Shown: positions 28,402 to 37,196, counted from the first letter of the stretch. The stretch: DNA of 64,000 bases from VAXT01 sp963794605 (GCA_963794605.1 CAWCEN010000003.1:1-64000); one strand, 5' to 3'. The notes: a model not told the origin generated them from the sequence alone. Translations and numbers: made by a program.

Positions 28402-30558
28402 TCAACGCAGCCACGCGATGCCGCCGGCTGCCTGGTGTCCCTCCGGGCCGAGCCAGTTGAAGTAGCCGCCTACGAGCAGCCCACCTTTGATCGGCGCGAG
28501 GTGCTCGACGTCGAGCCCGTCCGGCGGCACGTCGACATGCCACTGCTCGAGCTGTCCGTTCACCGTGACGGCACCCAGCACCTGATGCTGCTTGCGGTAC
28601 GTGTTCTCCTCGCCCTCGCCTCCGAAGACGATGTCCGAGCCGAGCAGCGCGAGCGCTTGGACTCCGATGGGAACCTTCGGAGCGAACGGGAGCAGCGCCC
28701 CGCGACGGTCGAGCGCGAACGCGGCAAGGTTCTTCCGAGGCCGTCGGTCGACGCGCTCGAAGCCCCCGCCGGCATAGAGCGTCGCTCCGCGAGTCGCGAA
28801 CGAGGAGACGTAATCCGTCCGATGCCGCCAGAGCTCGCGGCGCCCATCGCCGTCGACTGAATACGCAATGACGTTCTGCCCGCCGACGAGGAGGGTGCGA
28901 CGCCACACGGTCAATGCGCCGACGTCGTCCTCGAAGCCGAGCTTCACCGAGAATGGAAGACGCCTTCCGACTCCTCCGGCCGAGAAAGCAGCAACATCCG
29001 TGAACCGAGCCGTCTCCGCCCCAGGGAAGGTCAGCGAGCCGCCGACGAAGACCCGTCCGGCCCCGGCCGCGAGCTCGTGAATCGTCCAGTAACCCAAGCG
29101 CGGGCGCCATGGCAGCAATCGGCCGGGACCGTCGGCGCTGACCGCCGCCAGCCCTGTGCGAGGCGCACCTGCGACACGATCGTGCCCTTCTCCGAGCTTG
29201 ACCGTGCCGAGATAGATCGTGTGGCGAGCGGCGGCCATGGCGGTCACCGGCGTGGACTTCGGCCCCCAGCGGAGCAGCTTCCCGGTTCGAGCATCGAAGG
29301 CCGCGAGGTTGTGCCGAGCAGGGCCTCCGGCCCCGGTGAAGTCGCCGCCGACGAAGAGCCGGCCACCCTGCGCCGCCATGGCCAGGACCTGGCCCCCCGC
29401 CAGCGGTGGCGAAACTCGCCGCAGGCGGGCATGCGCCGTCCCGGCGCGGGCCGCATAGATGCCGTAGAACGTAGCGGAACCCCAAGGCTTGCGCTCGTCC
29501 TTGCCGAGCTCCCCCTCCATGTAGACCCTCGTGCCGTCGGCGGCGAGGATCCCCGGCCGGATCACGCCCCAGGCGCGAACGCGACCCGTGCCGAGATCGA
29601 CTGAGGCCAAGCCCGACGAGCCCGGATGCTGACGGTTGTAGGCGACGTACGCCTTGTCCCCGACCACCGCGATCGATACCGCTCTCCGAGGGATCCGAAC
29701 CGAACGACCCGTCACCAACCCCGTGGCGGCTACGAGAGCCACGAAGTTCCGGCTGCGCCCTTGCGCGAATCCGCCGCCGACGAGGAGTTTGTCTCCATCG
29801 GCGGCGAGGGTGACCACGCCGCCTGTCTGCCCTGCGCACGGGCAAGACAGGCCGAGGCGTCGAGACCAGAATCGGGTCCCAGTGGCGGGGTCGTAGGCGG
29901 CCAGCAGCCGTTCCCCGAACCCGATGAAGAGGCGACCTCCGCTCGCGAGCAATACGCGAACCTGGCTCGCGCCCTTAGGCGGCGCGTACCTGATCGGCAG
30001 GTCCGCACCCGTCGTGCGGTCGAGCGCACGCGACACGGCGCGTCCGTCGAGCTGCGGGGCCGCTGCTGCGACGAGCACGTTGCCCGCGAGCGCGAGCGCG
30101 CGAACCTCCACGAGGTCCGGCGGCGCGAACACCGGGTCGAGCGTCCCGTCCACAAGCACGTGCGCGAGGCCGGCTCGATGGACGCCGCCGACGGTCACGA
30201 ATGAGCCGCCCACGTACCAGCCCCCGACGCCGTCTGCGACGACCGCATTGACGGGGCCGCCTGCGACCTCCGCGCCGCTACGTTCGATCTCGCCGCCCTT
30301 GGACGGGACGACGATCGCGGAGCCGGTGCGATTCGCGATGCGACCGAACTCACCGCCGATATAGACCGCGCCCCGAACCCGAACCATGTCGGCGATCCCC
30401 CCTGCGATCACGTAACGACTCGAAACGGTCGTCGGAAGCGACCCCCGGGCAAGACCAACTGCCGTCGCGTCCGACTTTGCGCCGGTGTCAAGCGTTAGCG
30501 CGAGGCATGTGGCGACAAGGAGTGCAGCAAGCGTTCCTGCTCTGCGTCCTCGACCCAT
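28402..30558 (-). CDS. Exported beta-propeller protein (delta-60/VGGxF repeats)
   Basis: 718 aa from ATG 30558 (MGRGRRAGTLAALL), chosen because it starts a clear signal peptide (residues 7-27). About ten repeats carry '(L/V)(Y/F/L)(V/I/A)GG.F...GG' cores, such as VYIGGEFGRI, WYVGGSFVTVGG, LLVGGGFAQG, LFVGGDFTGAGG and LYAGGGFERV, each with 'R..LA.(F/V)D..TG.L..(W)' between them: the delta-60-type outer-propeller pattern. No catalytic motif. Probably a secreted or surface binding protein. No membrane anchor is seen at the C-terminus. Confidence 0.85.
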   Translation of the reverse strand: MGRGRRAGTLAALLVATCLALTLDTGAKSDATAVGLARGSLPTTVSSRYVIAGGIADMVRVRGAVYIGGEFGRIANRTGSAIVVPSKGGEIERSGAEVAGGPVNAVVADGVGGWYVGGSFVTVGGVHRAGLAHVLVDGTLDPVFAPPDLVEVRALALAGNVLVAAAAPQLDGRAVSRALDRTTGADLPIRYAPPKGASQVRVLLASGGRLFIGFGERLLAAYDPATGTRFWSRRLGLSCPCAGQTGGVVTLAADGDKLLVGGGFAQGRSRNFVALVAATGLVTGRSVRIPRRAVSIAVVGDKAYVAYNRQHPGSSGLASVDLGTGRVRAWGVIRPGILAADGTRVYMEGELGKDERKPWGSATFYGIYAARAGTAHARLRRVSPPLAGGQVLAMAAQGGRLFVGGDFTGAGGPARHNLAAFDARTGKLLRWGPKSTPVTAMAAARHTIYLGTVKLGEGHDRVAGAPRTGLAAVSADGPGRLLPWRPRLGYWTIHELAAGAGRVFVGGSLTFPGAETARFTDVAAFSAGGVGRRLPFSVKLGFEDDVGALTVWRRTLLVGGQNVIAYSVDGDGRRELWRHRTDYVSSFATRGATLYAGGGFERVDRRPRKNLAAFALDRRGALLPFAPKVPIGVQALALLGSDIVFGGEGEENTYRKQHQVLGAVTVNGQLEQWHVDVPPDGLDVEHLAPIKGGLLVGGYFNWLGPEGHQAAGGIAWLR

Positions 30559-30593
30559 CCGGAGGAGTATCACCGCCGAACTGACGCCATTCC

Positions 30594-30809
30594 ATGGACG
30601 CCAAGTGGAAGATCGATGGAGTCGGCCTGGACTACGCCGGAGGTGCGGGCGGTTCTGGCTCTCCAGCTGGCGTGTCCGGCACGGAACTGCGGCGACGCCG
30701 GCACGCGATGTTTCGAGCACAACCCGGCGCGGGCCGCCGTGACCATGCCGAGCTCCAGGCCCGGATGGAAGAGCTCGAAGAAGTGCTGGGCGTGAGCCTT
30801 TCCTACTAA
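30594..30809 (+). CDS. Small hypothetical protein, possibly frameshifted
   Basis: 71 aa from ATG 30594. The last 25 residues (RDHAELQARMEELEEVLGVSLSY) are a convincing coiled coil. In the +1 frame the first part reads MESAWTTPEVRAVLALQLACPARNC then GDAGTRCFEHNPAR, a Cys-rich segment that looks more natural, so the true gene may join the two frames by a single-base indel near 30720. Function unknown. Confidence 0.4.
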   Translation: MDAKWKIDGVGLDYAGGAGGSGSPAGVSGTELRRRRHAMFRAQPGAGRRDHAELQARMEELEEVLGVSLSY

Positions 30810-30922
30810 GGATCGGGTGCGTGTGCCCACCTAAGGGCTTAACGGCGCGTTTCTCGTCTTCCCTCATCGCGCCGTGCGCACCCGAAACTATCCCGCCGAG
30901 CAGGGTTTGCTCGAGTCCGGCC

Positions 30923-31576
30923 CTACTCGAAGTTCAGGTCGTCCGCCTCCAATACGTCCTCGGAATTTCCCTTGACGACGACGTACTTATGTTTTCCGTC
31001 CTGGATTTGGATCGCGACGGCTCGCCAGCCCTTCTCATTTCTGCTTGGCACGGAAGAGTTCCGCACCTTCACTCCGGCCGGTAGCGGGACGAGTTGAGCG
31101 TCGGACTCCACGCCCGCCGCCGGCTTGTACACACCCTGTGCCGCCTTGATCATCTCCATAGCCAACTGTGCACGCGCCTCGATCGTCGCCACGGCGGCGG
31201 CGGCTCTACCGCGAACGTCTGAGGCGAACAGGTAGCTGATGGCAACCGCGACGACTGCGGTCACGAATGCAGTTGAACCAATCACGACGGCCCTAATGCC
31301 ATCGTGCTCGTGCGGCCACCATTTCCGGACGTAACCCCAAAGCACCAAGACAGCCGCGCCGAGACCAGCGGCCCACCACTTTGTTGCCGTCGTTGCTCCC
31401 GCTTCGATGACTGAGACACTCTCCGGCGGGCCCTTGAACAAACCCGAAAGGCTCCCGGCCTTCGTGTAGTCATCCTTGGTGCCAAGTAGATACAGATCTT
31501 CCAGGAGTTCCCTCACTGGCTGGCGCACATCTTTTTCGTCCGATACCGCCTTACCGGGGATCTGAACGTCGGCCAT
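30923..31576 (-). CDS. Two-TM hypothetical membrane protein
   Basis: 217 aa from ATG 31576 (MADVQIPGKAV), preceded on the minus strand by AGGAGGAT, which decides it over an upstream start at 31681. Soluble N-terminus (1-75), transmembrane helices at about 82-98 and 110-131, then a long helix (RGRAAAAVATIEARAQLAMEM) and a C-terminal beta domain ending EADDLNFE. No family recognised. Confidence 0.7.
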   Translation of the reverse strand: MADVQIPGKAVSDEKDVRQPVRELLEDLYLLGTKDDYTKAGSLSGLFKGPPESVSVIEAGATTATKWWAAGLGAAVLVLWGYVRKWWPHEHDGIRAVVIGSTAFVTAVVAVAISYLFASDVRGRAAAAVATIEARAQLAMEMIKAAQGVYKPAAGVESDAQLVPLPAGVKVRNSSVPSRNEKGWRAVAIQIQDGKHKYVVVKGNSEDVLEADDLNFE

Positions 31577-31770
31577 GACCGATCCTCCTCCTACCGCAGA
31601 TCGAAACGCTGGTTGCAGACGATACAACGGTCCCGCCGGGACAACAGTCACTCGCGGAGCTCCAGCTCGGTAGGCACCCACTACACCTCGACCTCCCGCA
31701 GTCTGATTTTTGACATGGCTAGCTCCAGACGGGCGCCGTCGACGCTGCCTGAACGAGGCCTTCGCGGGCT

Positions 31771-32220
31771 CTAGTCCTCATCAGGGGCCGGAAGCACTGC
31801 GTAGTCGTAGTTCACGACCTCCCAGCGTCCGTCCTCGTAGGCGGGCCAAACTCGAAAGCGCGCCTCGACCTTCCGGCTTCCCCCGATCGGGACCTGGCTG
31901 CCTGACAGGACGTAGACGAAGCAGTCCTTCCCTGCGCTCACTGCCGAGGCGTGCGGGCACTCGTTGCTCAGGACCCCTGGTTTGTTCACGCGCTTGATCC
32001 CGTCCTGCTCGAGGTGCGTCTGGAAGCTACGGAGCTGAGGCGTCAGCTCCGGGCTGACGTCGGCCTCGACCGCGTCCCACGTCCCGGTTTCGACGAGCCC
32101 GTGCACGAACGAGTCGGCGAAGGGCTTCGCGTCCGCGATCGATGGCGCCGAGCTCGAGCTGCCGCCGCAGCCGGCAACGAGCAGTCCGAGAACGAGCGCG
32201 AATGATGCGAGGCGGATCAA
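31771..32220 (-). CDS. Hypothetical lipoprotein
   Basis: 149 aa from TTG 32220 (reads LIRLASFALVLGLLVAGC). Lipobox LVAGC with Cys18, then a Gly/Ser linker. The mature part has two Cys (SNECPHASAV and KDCFVYVL) and resembles small NTF2-like or DUF-type actinobacterial lipoproteins (ADSFVHGLVETGTWDAVEADVSPEL). The TTG overlaps the stop of the aconitase remnant upstream; no better start exists without losing the signal peptide. Confidence 0.68.
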   Translation of the reverse strand: MIRLASFALVLGLLVAGCGGSSSSAPSIADAKPFADSFVHGLVETGTWDAVEADVSPELTPQLRSFQTHLEQDGIKRVNKPGVLSNECPHASAVSAGKDCFVYVLSGSQVPIGGSRKVEARFRVWPAYEDGRWEVVNYDYAVLPAPDED

Positions 32221-32502
32221 GCTGGTGCGGATTGCTCTTGCTTCAGGTAGCGGATGAGGCCGCCGGCGACGACGATCTCGCGCTCTCGAAGGGAGCAGGT
32301 CGTGGGTGATCATGATCTCCCGGTCGCCGTCGATCTGGCACGGAACGTCGTCGAGACCATCTGCGATCTCCTGCAAGCTCGAGATGCGCCACGTCTGGCC
32401 GAGCTCGGCCTTGTAGTAGTCGTTCGCGTCCTTGAACAGCAGCGGGACGATCCGCTGGGCGATCGGGTTGCGCCGGTGGATCCGCGCGAAGCTCTTCCTC
32501 AT
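32217..32502 (-). pseudogene. Aconitase C-terminal fragment, frameshifted
   Basis: On the minus strand, SFARIHRRNPIAQRIVPLLF...YYKAELGQTWRI is the start of the aconitase swivel-domain C-terminus ('FARIHRxNLIAxGIxPL'). After DREIMITHDLLP the frame breaks near 32290 and continues in the next as EREIVVAGGLIRYLKQEQSAPA to a stop. About 95 codons remain of a protein normally over 600 aa. A remnant, probably carried in by recombination. Confidence 0.75.
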
Positions 32503-32521
32503 GCTCGCGCTGACCGCCGAT

Positions 32522-32980
32522 CTAACCCGCAACGAGTCTGAAGCATCGCCACGACCCTCGTCCGCGGCCGACGATCCCGTTTTGACCTCGGACAATGCCG
32601 CTGAAGCTACCCCTGAGAAGGCCATTGGCAACTGTCAATGAGCCTGAGTCGAATCCGAAAGCCCACCGCCGACTCCGCCAGACCACCTTCGCGCGAGCCC
32701 AAGGAACACCAAGCCGGTATCGCCCGGCGCGTCCGGTTGTGAGCTGAATCTGCAGGAGCCTCGTCGAGCTGTCGCCGATCGAGGCATCGAACTTGTACCC
32801 AGTCCGGCGTTTCAAGCAAGTACCGCCCTTGAAAGTCTGGGCTTTTGCGCCCACGGTGACCGTCCCTCGGGGAGACGTGTACGTCTGATAGGCGCGAGGC
32901 ACGCTTGGAAAGAAGATCCACCAAGCGGACACGCCGATCGCTAGGACGACGACAGCTCGCATTCCCCAGCGCACACTCAC
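32522..32980 (-). CDS. Exported hypothetical protein
   Basis: 152 aa. Signal or anchor helix 7-25 (MRAVVVLAIGVSAWWIFFP). The mature region is beta-rich with two Cys (GGTCLKRRTGYKF and SWRCFRLVAG) and a strand pattern 'GRYRLGVPWARAKVVWRSRRWAFGF'. No family recognised. Overlaps the 5' side of the aconitase remnant by chance. Confidence 0.6.
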   Translation of the reverse strand: MSVRWGMRAVVVLAIGVSAWWIFFPSVPRAYQTYTSPRGTVTVGAKAQTFKGGTCLKRRTGYKFDASIGDSSTRLLQIQLTTGRAGRYRLGVPWARAKVVWRSRRWAFGFDSGSLTVANGLLRGSFSGIVRGQNGIVGRGRGSWRCFRLVAG

Positions 32981-33247
32981 GCGGCAATCATCGAACTGTC
33001 ACGGGAGAATTGTCAACAGCCGTGCTGTTCAACCAGCTTGCGACAATCGCGCGGGCTCAGCTCGTCGCGCCCTCGGACGGGCAGGTCCTTCGCCGCGCCT
33101 TCAAGACCGAGATCCGCATCCGCTGACGCTGCCGTCGAGCAGGGGGTCGGTTTTTTTAAGGGGCGATCCCGGCTAGACCCCCGCCTTCTAGGAAATCCCC
33201 CCCGAAAGCCGTGTTCGGGCCGGAAGGGTCGAGACGGGGCGGTCGGG

Positions 33248-33654
33248 TTATAGGACTGCCGAACGCGCGGGTTTGCGGGCGGGTGCGTCTGTGGTGTTGT
33301 TCGTCGCGGCCGCGAGCGCGAGGCCGAGTTCCTCGCATCGGTGCTCCAGCTGTTCGATGGTTTTCTCGAGGTCCCAGTTCGCCTGCTCGAGTTCGGCGAT
33401 CCGTTCGCTGGCTGCGCGGCGGTTGCCGGCTGCGATTTCCGCGCCCTGGCCGGAATTGCATCTCGCGCAGGCGGCAACGACATTCCCCGGAGCGAAAAAC
33501 AAGTGCGGGTGCGAGCTCGAGGGGAGCACATGGTGAGCCGTGGTCGCGTATCCGTGCAGCGTGGCCCTTCTATCCGGCACATGTATCCGTCGCGCTTGAG
33601 CACGGCTCGGCGGAGCCGTTGCCAGCGGCTGGTGCTGTAGCGACGATCGCGCAC
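33248..33654 (-). pseudogene. HNH endonuclease-like protein, one frameshift
   Basis: From GTG 33654 the first frame gives YSTSRWQRLRRAVLKRDGYMCRIEGPRC, the opening half of a phage-type HNH domain. After about 33560 the next frame gives YATTAHHVLPSSSHPHLFFAPGNVVAACARCNSGQGA, which supplies the HH pair, the Asn region and the second CxxC; a coiled coil (ERIAELEQANWDLEKTIEQLEHR) completes it. A single-base indel breaks an otherwise complete gene. HNH proteins of this kind sit near phage packaging or replication genes. Confidence 0.75.
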
Positions 33655-33694
33655 TAGCCAAAGAGTGCCCGACGAGCGGGCTACCCTCGTAGAC

Positions 33695-34010
33695 GTGACG
33701 GAGCTCGAGCACTCGGAGGGATGGGTCATGGTCTGGGGCTCTGAGAGGCCGGCGTACTCGATCGGCTACGAGGAACCGACCTCGTCGGGCGATTCGGGAT
33801 TTACGGTCCTCTTCGAGGACGCGCCGGATCCGGAGGAAGTCGACAAGGTCGAGCCCGGGGAGCATCCCGGCATCGGTGCGATGCACCTTTGCTGTCTCCT
33901 TCGAGGAGTGGCCGGAGGTCGCCCCGGGGATCGAGGTCGCCCGCGAGCACGGCGCCGCTGACCTGGACGACGACGGGAAGTGGGTCGGGCGAACCTTGAG
34001 TCCGCTCTAA
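33695..34010 (+). pseudogene. Hypothetical acidic protein, one frameshift
   Basis: From GTG 33695 the frame reads TELEHSEGWVMVWGSERPAYSIGY...VEPGEHPGIGAMHL. The next frame from about 33890 continues RCTFAVSFEEWPEVAPGIEV then AREHGAADLDDDGKWVGRTLSPL to TAA 34010. Joined it is about 105 aa, strongly acidic, with no recognised family. Phage-region neighbours suggest an element-encoded small protein. Confidence 0.5.
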
Positions 34011-34072
34011 CCGCTTTCGTCTTTGAGTGCGTGGTTTCGCAAACAGAAGCGTGTTAGCGTCATTCACGGCGC

Positions 34073-34564
34073 ATGGAAGCGATCACGAAGATCGCGACGG
34101 TCAACGTGGTGCCCTCCCAGAGGGCGCGCTGGAAAAGTGGGCACCTCGCTCAAGAGTGGAAAACGAGGTTCCCGAATCTCTTCGATGACGATGACCTTCG
34201 CATCGCCAACTCGCAGGCACGCTTTGGCACCCATTTCTACGAATGGTTGGGGGCCATTGTGCTTCACCACACGACTGGTTATCTGTCCCTCGTCGAGAAG
34301 TACGAATTCGCGAAGCATCCGCGGAAGCAGCAGATCGTGGCTCAGCTACTGCCCGACCCCGTACGGGACGCGCTCCGCGGCCGGAACCAGGGCCGTGCGC
34401 AGGCACCCGACCTTTTGATGTATGCGGAGGACCTCTCGGACTGGTTCTTCTGCGAGGCAAAAGGCGCGCGTGACCGCTTGCGGGACGAGCAGATTCGGAA
34501 ATTCGAGCTGCTTGCAGACATGACGTCAAAGCCAGTCCGGCTCATCGAGTTCCGTCTGGACTGA
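34073..34564 (+). CDS. PD-(D/E)XK nuclease-like protein (VRR-NUC type)
   Basis: 163 aa. The C-terminal half shows the nuclease signature: Asp in APDLLMYAEDL, then Glu-x-Lys in WFFCEAKGARDRLRDEQ, then the helix with Gln, matching VRR-NUC domains ('PDL...W.F.E.KG..DRL...Q'). The N-terminal helix-rich half (AQEWKTRFPNLFDDDDLRIANSQ) may bind DNA or a partner. Such nucleases occur in phages and mobile elements. Its solitary position in the element suggests a role in replication, or in defence against other DNA; neither is shown. Confidence 0.72.
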   Translation: MEAITKIATVNVVPSQRARWKSGHLAQEWKTRFPNLFDDDDLRIANSQARFGTHFYEWLGAIVLHHTTGYLSLVEKYEFAKHPRKQQIVAQLLPDPVRDALRGRNQGRAQAPDLLMYAEDLSDWFFCEAKGARDRLRDEQIRKFELLADMTSKPVRLIEFRLD

Positions 34565-34647
34565 GCTCCACCGATCGGCCCGCGGGGCGCTTGTCGCGCG
34601 CCGCCTATCCGCTGGCAGGGCTACCCTCTCGGACGCATAGCGCGTAG

Positions 34648-34682
34648 GGGCGAGGGGCCACCCGGGACGGTGCCCCTCGTTC
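34648..34682 (+). terminator. Hairpin between the nuclease and the next gene
   Basis: GCGAGGGGCCACC / GGTGCCCCTCG arms form a stem of about 10 bp around CGGGAC, followed by TTCCGTCTTTC. Confidence 0.6.
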
Positions 34683-34746
34683 CGTCTTTCGGCGTTGAGA
34701 GAATGAGCTGTCCGCTATGCCACGACCGTCCCGGTCCTGCCGCTAG

Positions 34747-35250
34747 ATGCCCGACGCGCTCACGTCGGATCAAGAGTGGGCGCTTCGTCAGGAGTACGGC
34801 TCGATCGACAACGCGATCGACGAGGCCATCCGGCGGTCCCTCGAGCTCGAGGCGATGTGGCAGGACTGGTGGCCTCGGACGCCCCGCTTCTGGGAGGCGT
34901 TCTGGGCTCGGGCTCTCCCGGTGCTGGGGGTCAAGCCTGCATCGCAAATGCCAGCCAGCGGGCGCGATACGAGCGGGAGCGAGCCCGGGTCCGACCTGGC
35001 CGGGGGGAAACCTTACTCCAAGAGCGACTACGTCGCCGCGGGCAAGCTGCACGCGAGGAACAAGCTGACCATCCAAGGCATCGAGAAGCACGCCTCGCTC
35101 AAGCGGACGCGCGCCTACCGCGTCTATCGACAGTTCAAGGCCGGGGTCGTGCTCTTCGACGACGTAGGGCTCCGTCCCGGCCCCGGCTATCGGTGGGACA
35201 CGCTCGAGCTCGAGAAGGACCCGCCCCGGTACAAGCTGATTCCTTACTAG
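34747..35250 (+). CDS. Hypothetical element protein
   Basis: 167 aa. The N-terminal part is helical (DQEWALRQEYGSIDNAIDEAIRRSLELEAMWQDWW). A central linker follows, then a segment that can form a helix-turn-helix (KPYSKSDYVAAGKLHARNKL then TIQGIEKHASLKRTRAYRVY), and a C-terminal strand region. It could be a DNA-binding regulator of the element. No family recognised. Confidence 0.55.
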   Translation: MPDALTSDQEWALRQEYGSIDNAIDEAIRRSLELEAMWQDWWPRTPRFWEAFWARALPVLGVKPASQMPASGRDTSGSEPGSDLAGGKPYSKSDYVAAGKLHARNKLTIQGIEKHASLKRTRAYRVYRQFKAGVVLFDDVGLRPGPGYRWDTLELEKDPPRYKLIPY

Positions 35251-35399
35251 CTAAGCGGGTTTTCCGCGTTTTTCCGTTCGGCCAGAAATCGGCTAGCAGC
35301 AATGCGGCCTGAGGACGAAAGTGGTCCCGGGAACGCGAGCCTTTCGCGGAAACGCTCCTAGGTTCTTCTCCTGAGTCACCCGTTACGGGGAGGTGGCTT

Positions 35400-35447
35400 A
35401 TGAGACGGCCGCCCGGCCCCGGCGAAGGGTCGGGCGGCCCGAACTAA
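35400..35447 (+). CDS. 15-aa leader peptide ORF
   Basis: ATG 35400 follows GGGGAGGTGG and encodes MRRPPGPGEGSGGPN. The codons run through a strong hairpin (GGCCGCCCGGCCCC with GGGTCGGGCGGCC, about 35406-35439). Its TAA overlaps the AAGGAGG ribosome binding site of the next gene, so ribosome passage could control that site. Possibly just a terminator-like hairpin that happens to be open. Confidence 0.4.
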   Translation: MRRPPGPGEGSGGPN

Positions 35448-35460
35448 GGAGGTCAACCCG

Positions 35461-35649
35461 ATGGAAACTGTATCCCTCCGGGAAGTCGCGAACCCGGACA
35501 TTCTCGGCAAGCCGGTATCCGAGGACGTCGAGACGTTCGGCGCGCTGCTCGAGCTGCTCGACGAAGCCGAGCTCCGACTGACCGAGGCGGAGCGCAGGCT
35601 GGCCAAGGTCGCGGCCGCGCTGCGCGGTGACGAAGGGCGGGCGGCATGA
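35461..35649 (+). CDS. Small helical element protein
   Basis: 62 aa with a near-consensus ribosome binding site (TAAGGAGGTCAACCCG). It is acidic, and the second half (ALLELLDEAELRLTEAERRLAKVAAALRG) is a continuous coiled-coil helix. Its TGA overlaps the next ATG (ATGA), giving translational coupling to the SSB-like gene. First gene of the replication cluster; function unknown. Confidence 0.75.
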   Translation: METVSLREVANPDILGKPVSEDVETFGALLELLDEAELRLTEAERRLAKVAAALRGDEGRAA

Positions 35650-36122
35650 CGTCCGCACCCGACACCCAACCGGACCAGAACGACAAGGCCACCAACGAAG
35701 AGCGCGAGTTCCCGGAGTCGTGGATCTGGAGCGAGCACGGAGAGCACGTCGCCGGCCGCTTCGTCGGCTTCGACCGTGCCTCGACGAGGGAGTACGGCCC
35801 GAAGGCGATCCTCGTCCTCGACGTCGACGGCGCCAAGCGCTCGGTCTGGCTGACGCAGACTGTCCTCTACAACCGGGTCCGCGACGAGGTCGCCAAGCGC
35901 CCGAGCCGGAACCTCGACCCGGGCGAGCGGGTCTCGATCCGCCGGCTGGAGAAGACCGAGGGCGAAAACGGAAGACAGGGCTACTGGAAGTTCCGCGTCC
36001 TGTTCCCAGACCGCCCGGAGTTGACGGCAGCCGACGTCCTCGAGCTCGACGAGGGGCTCGTCAAGTACGAGCAGGAGGAGGAACCCTCACCCTCCTCGGA
36101 GGCCGACGATGTTCCGTTCTAG
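35646..36122 (+). CDS. SSB-like protein with acidic DDVPF tail
   Basis: 158 aa. The C-terminal end EADDVPF mirrors the conserved acidic tip of bacterial single-stranded DNA-binding proteins (DDDIPF), which recruits replication and repair enzymes. The body (GRFVGFDRASTREYGPKAILVLDVDGAKRSVWLTQTVLYNRV) has strand spacing suited to an OB-fold, and RVSIRRLEKTEG continues it. It is not a close SSB homologue. Starts inside the ATGA overlap. Placed before primase-polymerase it most likely coats the element's single-stranded DNA. OB-fold assignment is inference. Confidence 0.6.
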   Translation: MTSAPDTQPDQNDKATNEEREFPESWIWSEHGEHVAGRFVGFDRASTREYGPKAILVLDVDGAKRSVWLTQTVLYNRVRDEVAKRPSRNLDPGERVSIRRLEKTEGENGRQGYWKFRVLFPDRPELTAADVLELDEGLVKYEQEEEPSPSSEADDVPF

Positions 36123-36279
36123 CGAGTCGCGAGGGGTGGCCGCTGCACAACGCTTCTTCCTCAAGGCTCGCAAGGGCAAGCCGACAGAGAACGACAGGCC
36201 GCCACCGTCGACACTCCCCGGCCGCTCTGCTCGCGTGCTGCCGGGGCAGCTCGACATTCACGGTCGCGAGCACGAATGA
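36109..36279 (+). CDS. 56-aa coupled element protein
   Basis: ATG 36109 lies inside the 3' end of the SSB-like gene in another frame, with CGGAGG about 8 nt upstream. The stop TGA overlaps the ATG of the primase gene (ATGA). The product (AAQRFFLKARKGKPTENDRPPP...) is basic. The overlaps on both sides are the main evidence that it is real. Function unknown. Confidence 0.55.
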   Translation: MFRSSESRGVAAAQRFFLKARKGKPTENDRPPPSTLPGRSARVLPGQLDIHGREHE

Positions 36280-37196
36280 ACCCACTGCTGTCGTCGGCGC
36301 TCGAACTGGCCGCCGAACAGCCGCTGATCCCGCTCGAGCCCGCCGGGAAGAAACCTCTCGGCGGGCTCGGGCTACGCTCGGCAACGCAGGACCTGGAGAC
36401 GGTCGCGGCCTGGTGGAGCAGATGGCCGAAGGCGAACGTCGGCGCGCGCTGTGACGGCCTGATCGTTTTCGACATCGACGGGGAGACCGGGGAGAGGTCG
36501 CTCGTCGACCTCGAGTGCCGTCTCGGGCCCCTGCCCGCCAGCCGGGCTGTCTGCACCGGCCGCGGCCAGCACCTCTACTTCCGTTGCCCGACGCTGGCCG
36601 GCAACTCGACGCGGGGGCTCGGGCATCCGCCCGGGATCGACCTGCGCGGAGGGACGCGCGGATACGTCGTGGCGCCGCGGAGCGTCCACGCCTCCGGCCG
36701 GCGGTACGAGTGGGCGAACGAGAACCCGATCATGGGCCTGCCCGAGAGCTGGCTCGAGCAGCTGGCCCGACCTCATCGCGATCGCGATCAGGTCCTTGTC
36801 GAGGCCGCCCACCTGCTCGACCTCGACCAGGAGACCGCCTACGGGAGCCGCGCCCTGGAGCGCGAGCTCGAGCGCCTCCTCCGCGCACAGGCCGGCGAAC
36901 GAAACGAGGTCCTCAACCGGTCCGCCTACAGACTGGCGCAGCTCGCCGCCGGCAACCAGCTGCCGCTGGCCCGGGTCGAGCGGGAGACGTTCGAGGCCGC
37001 ACTTCTGACCGGGCTCGAGCCCTCCGAGATCGCGAAGACGATCCGCAGCGCGACCTCCGCGGGGCTGCGTTCTCCACGTTCCCCCTCGCGTGCGCGCGTG
37101 CGCGCGACAGTGAAAGAGGGTTATAGGGGTCATGACCTTCATGAAGGTCATGACCTTCAGAGGCCTTCGACGGTTACGAAGGTCTTGGGGCCGACA
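36276..37196 (+). CDS. Bifunctional primase-polymerase (Prim-Pol, AEP)
   Basis: The N-terminal 170 aa show the archaeo-eukaryotic primase fold of phage and plasmid Prim-Pol proteins: basic GKKPL near residue 25, metal-binding FDIDG (68-72), the histidine motif GRGQHLYF (about 95-102), and IDLRGG.RGYVVAP (about 117-130). A helical region follows to about residue 255 (ERNEVLNRSAYRLAQLAAG..LS/EPSEIAKTIRSA). The frame stays open to 37733, but after about residue 265 the composition turns low-complexity and passes a 28-bp palindrome, so I end it before the ATG at 37197. It probably replicates or primes the element. Start set by the ATGA overlap. Confidence 0.82.
37128..37155. promoter_or_regulatory. 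28-bp perfect palindrome
   Basis: Both strands read identically over 28 bp, built from GGTCATGACC units flanking CTTCATGAAG; AAGGTCATGACCTT recurs to 37158. Another inverted repeat (GGTTATC...GATAACC) lies at about 37206-37230. The site sits right after the Prim-Pol catalytic region and could be an operator or origin. Confidence 0.6.
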
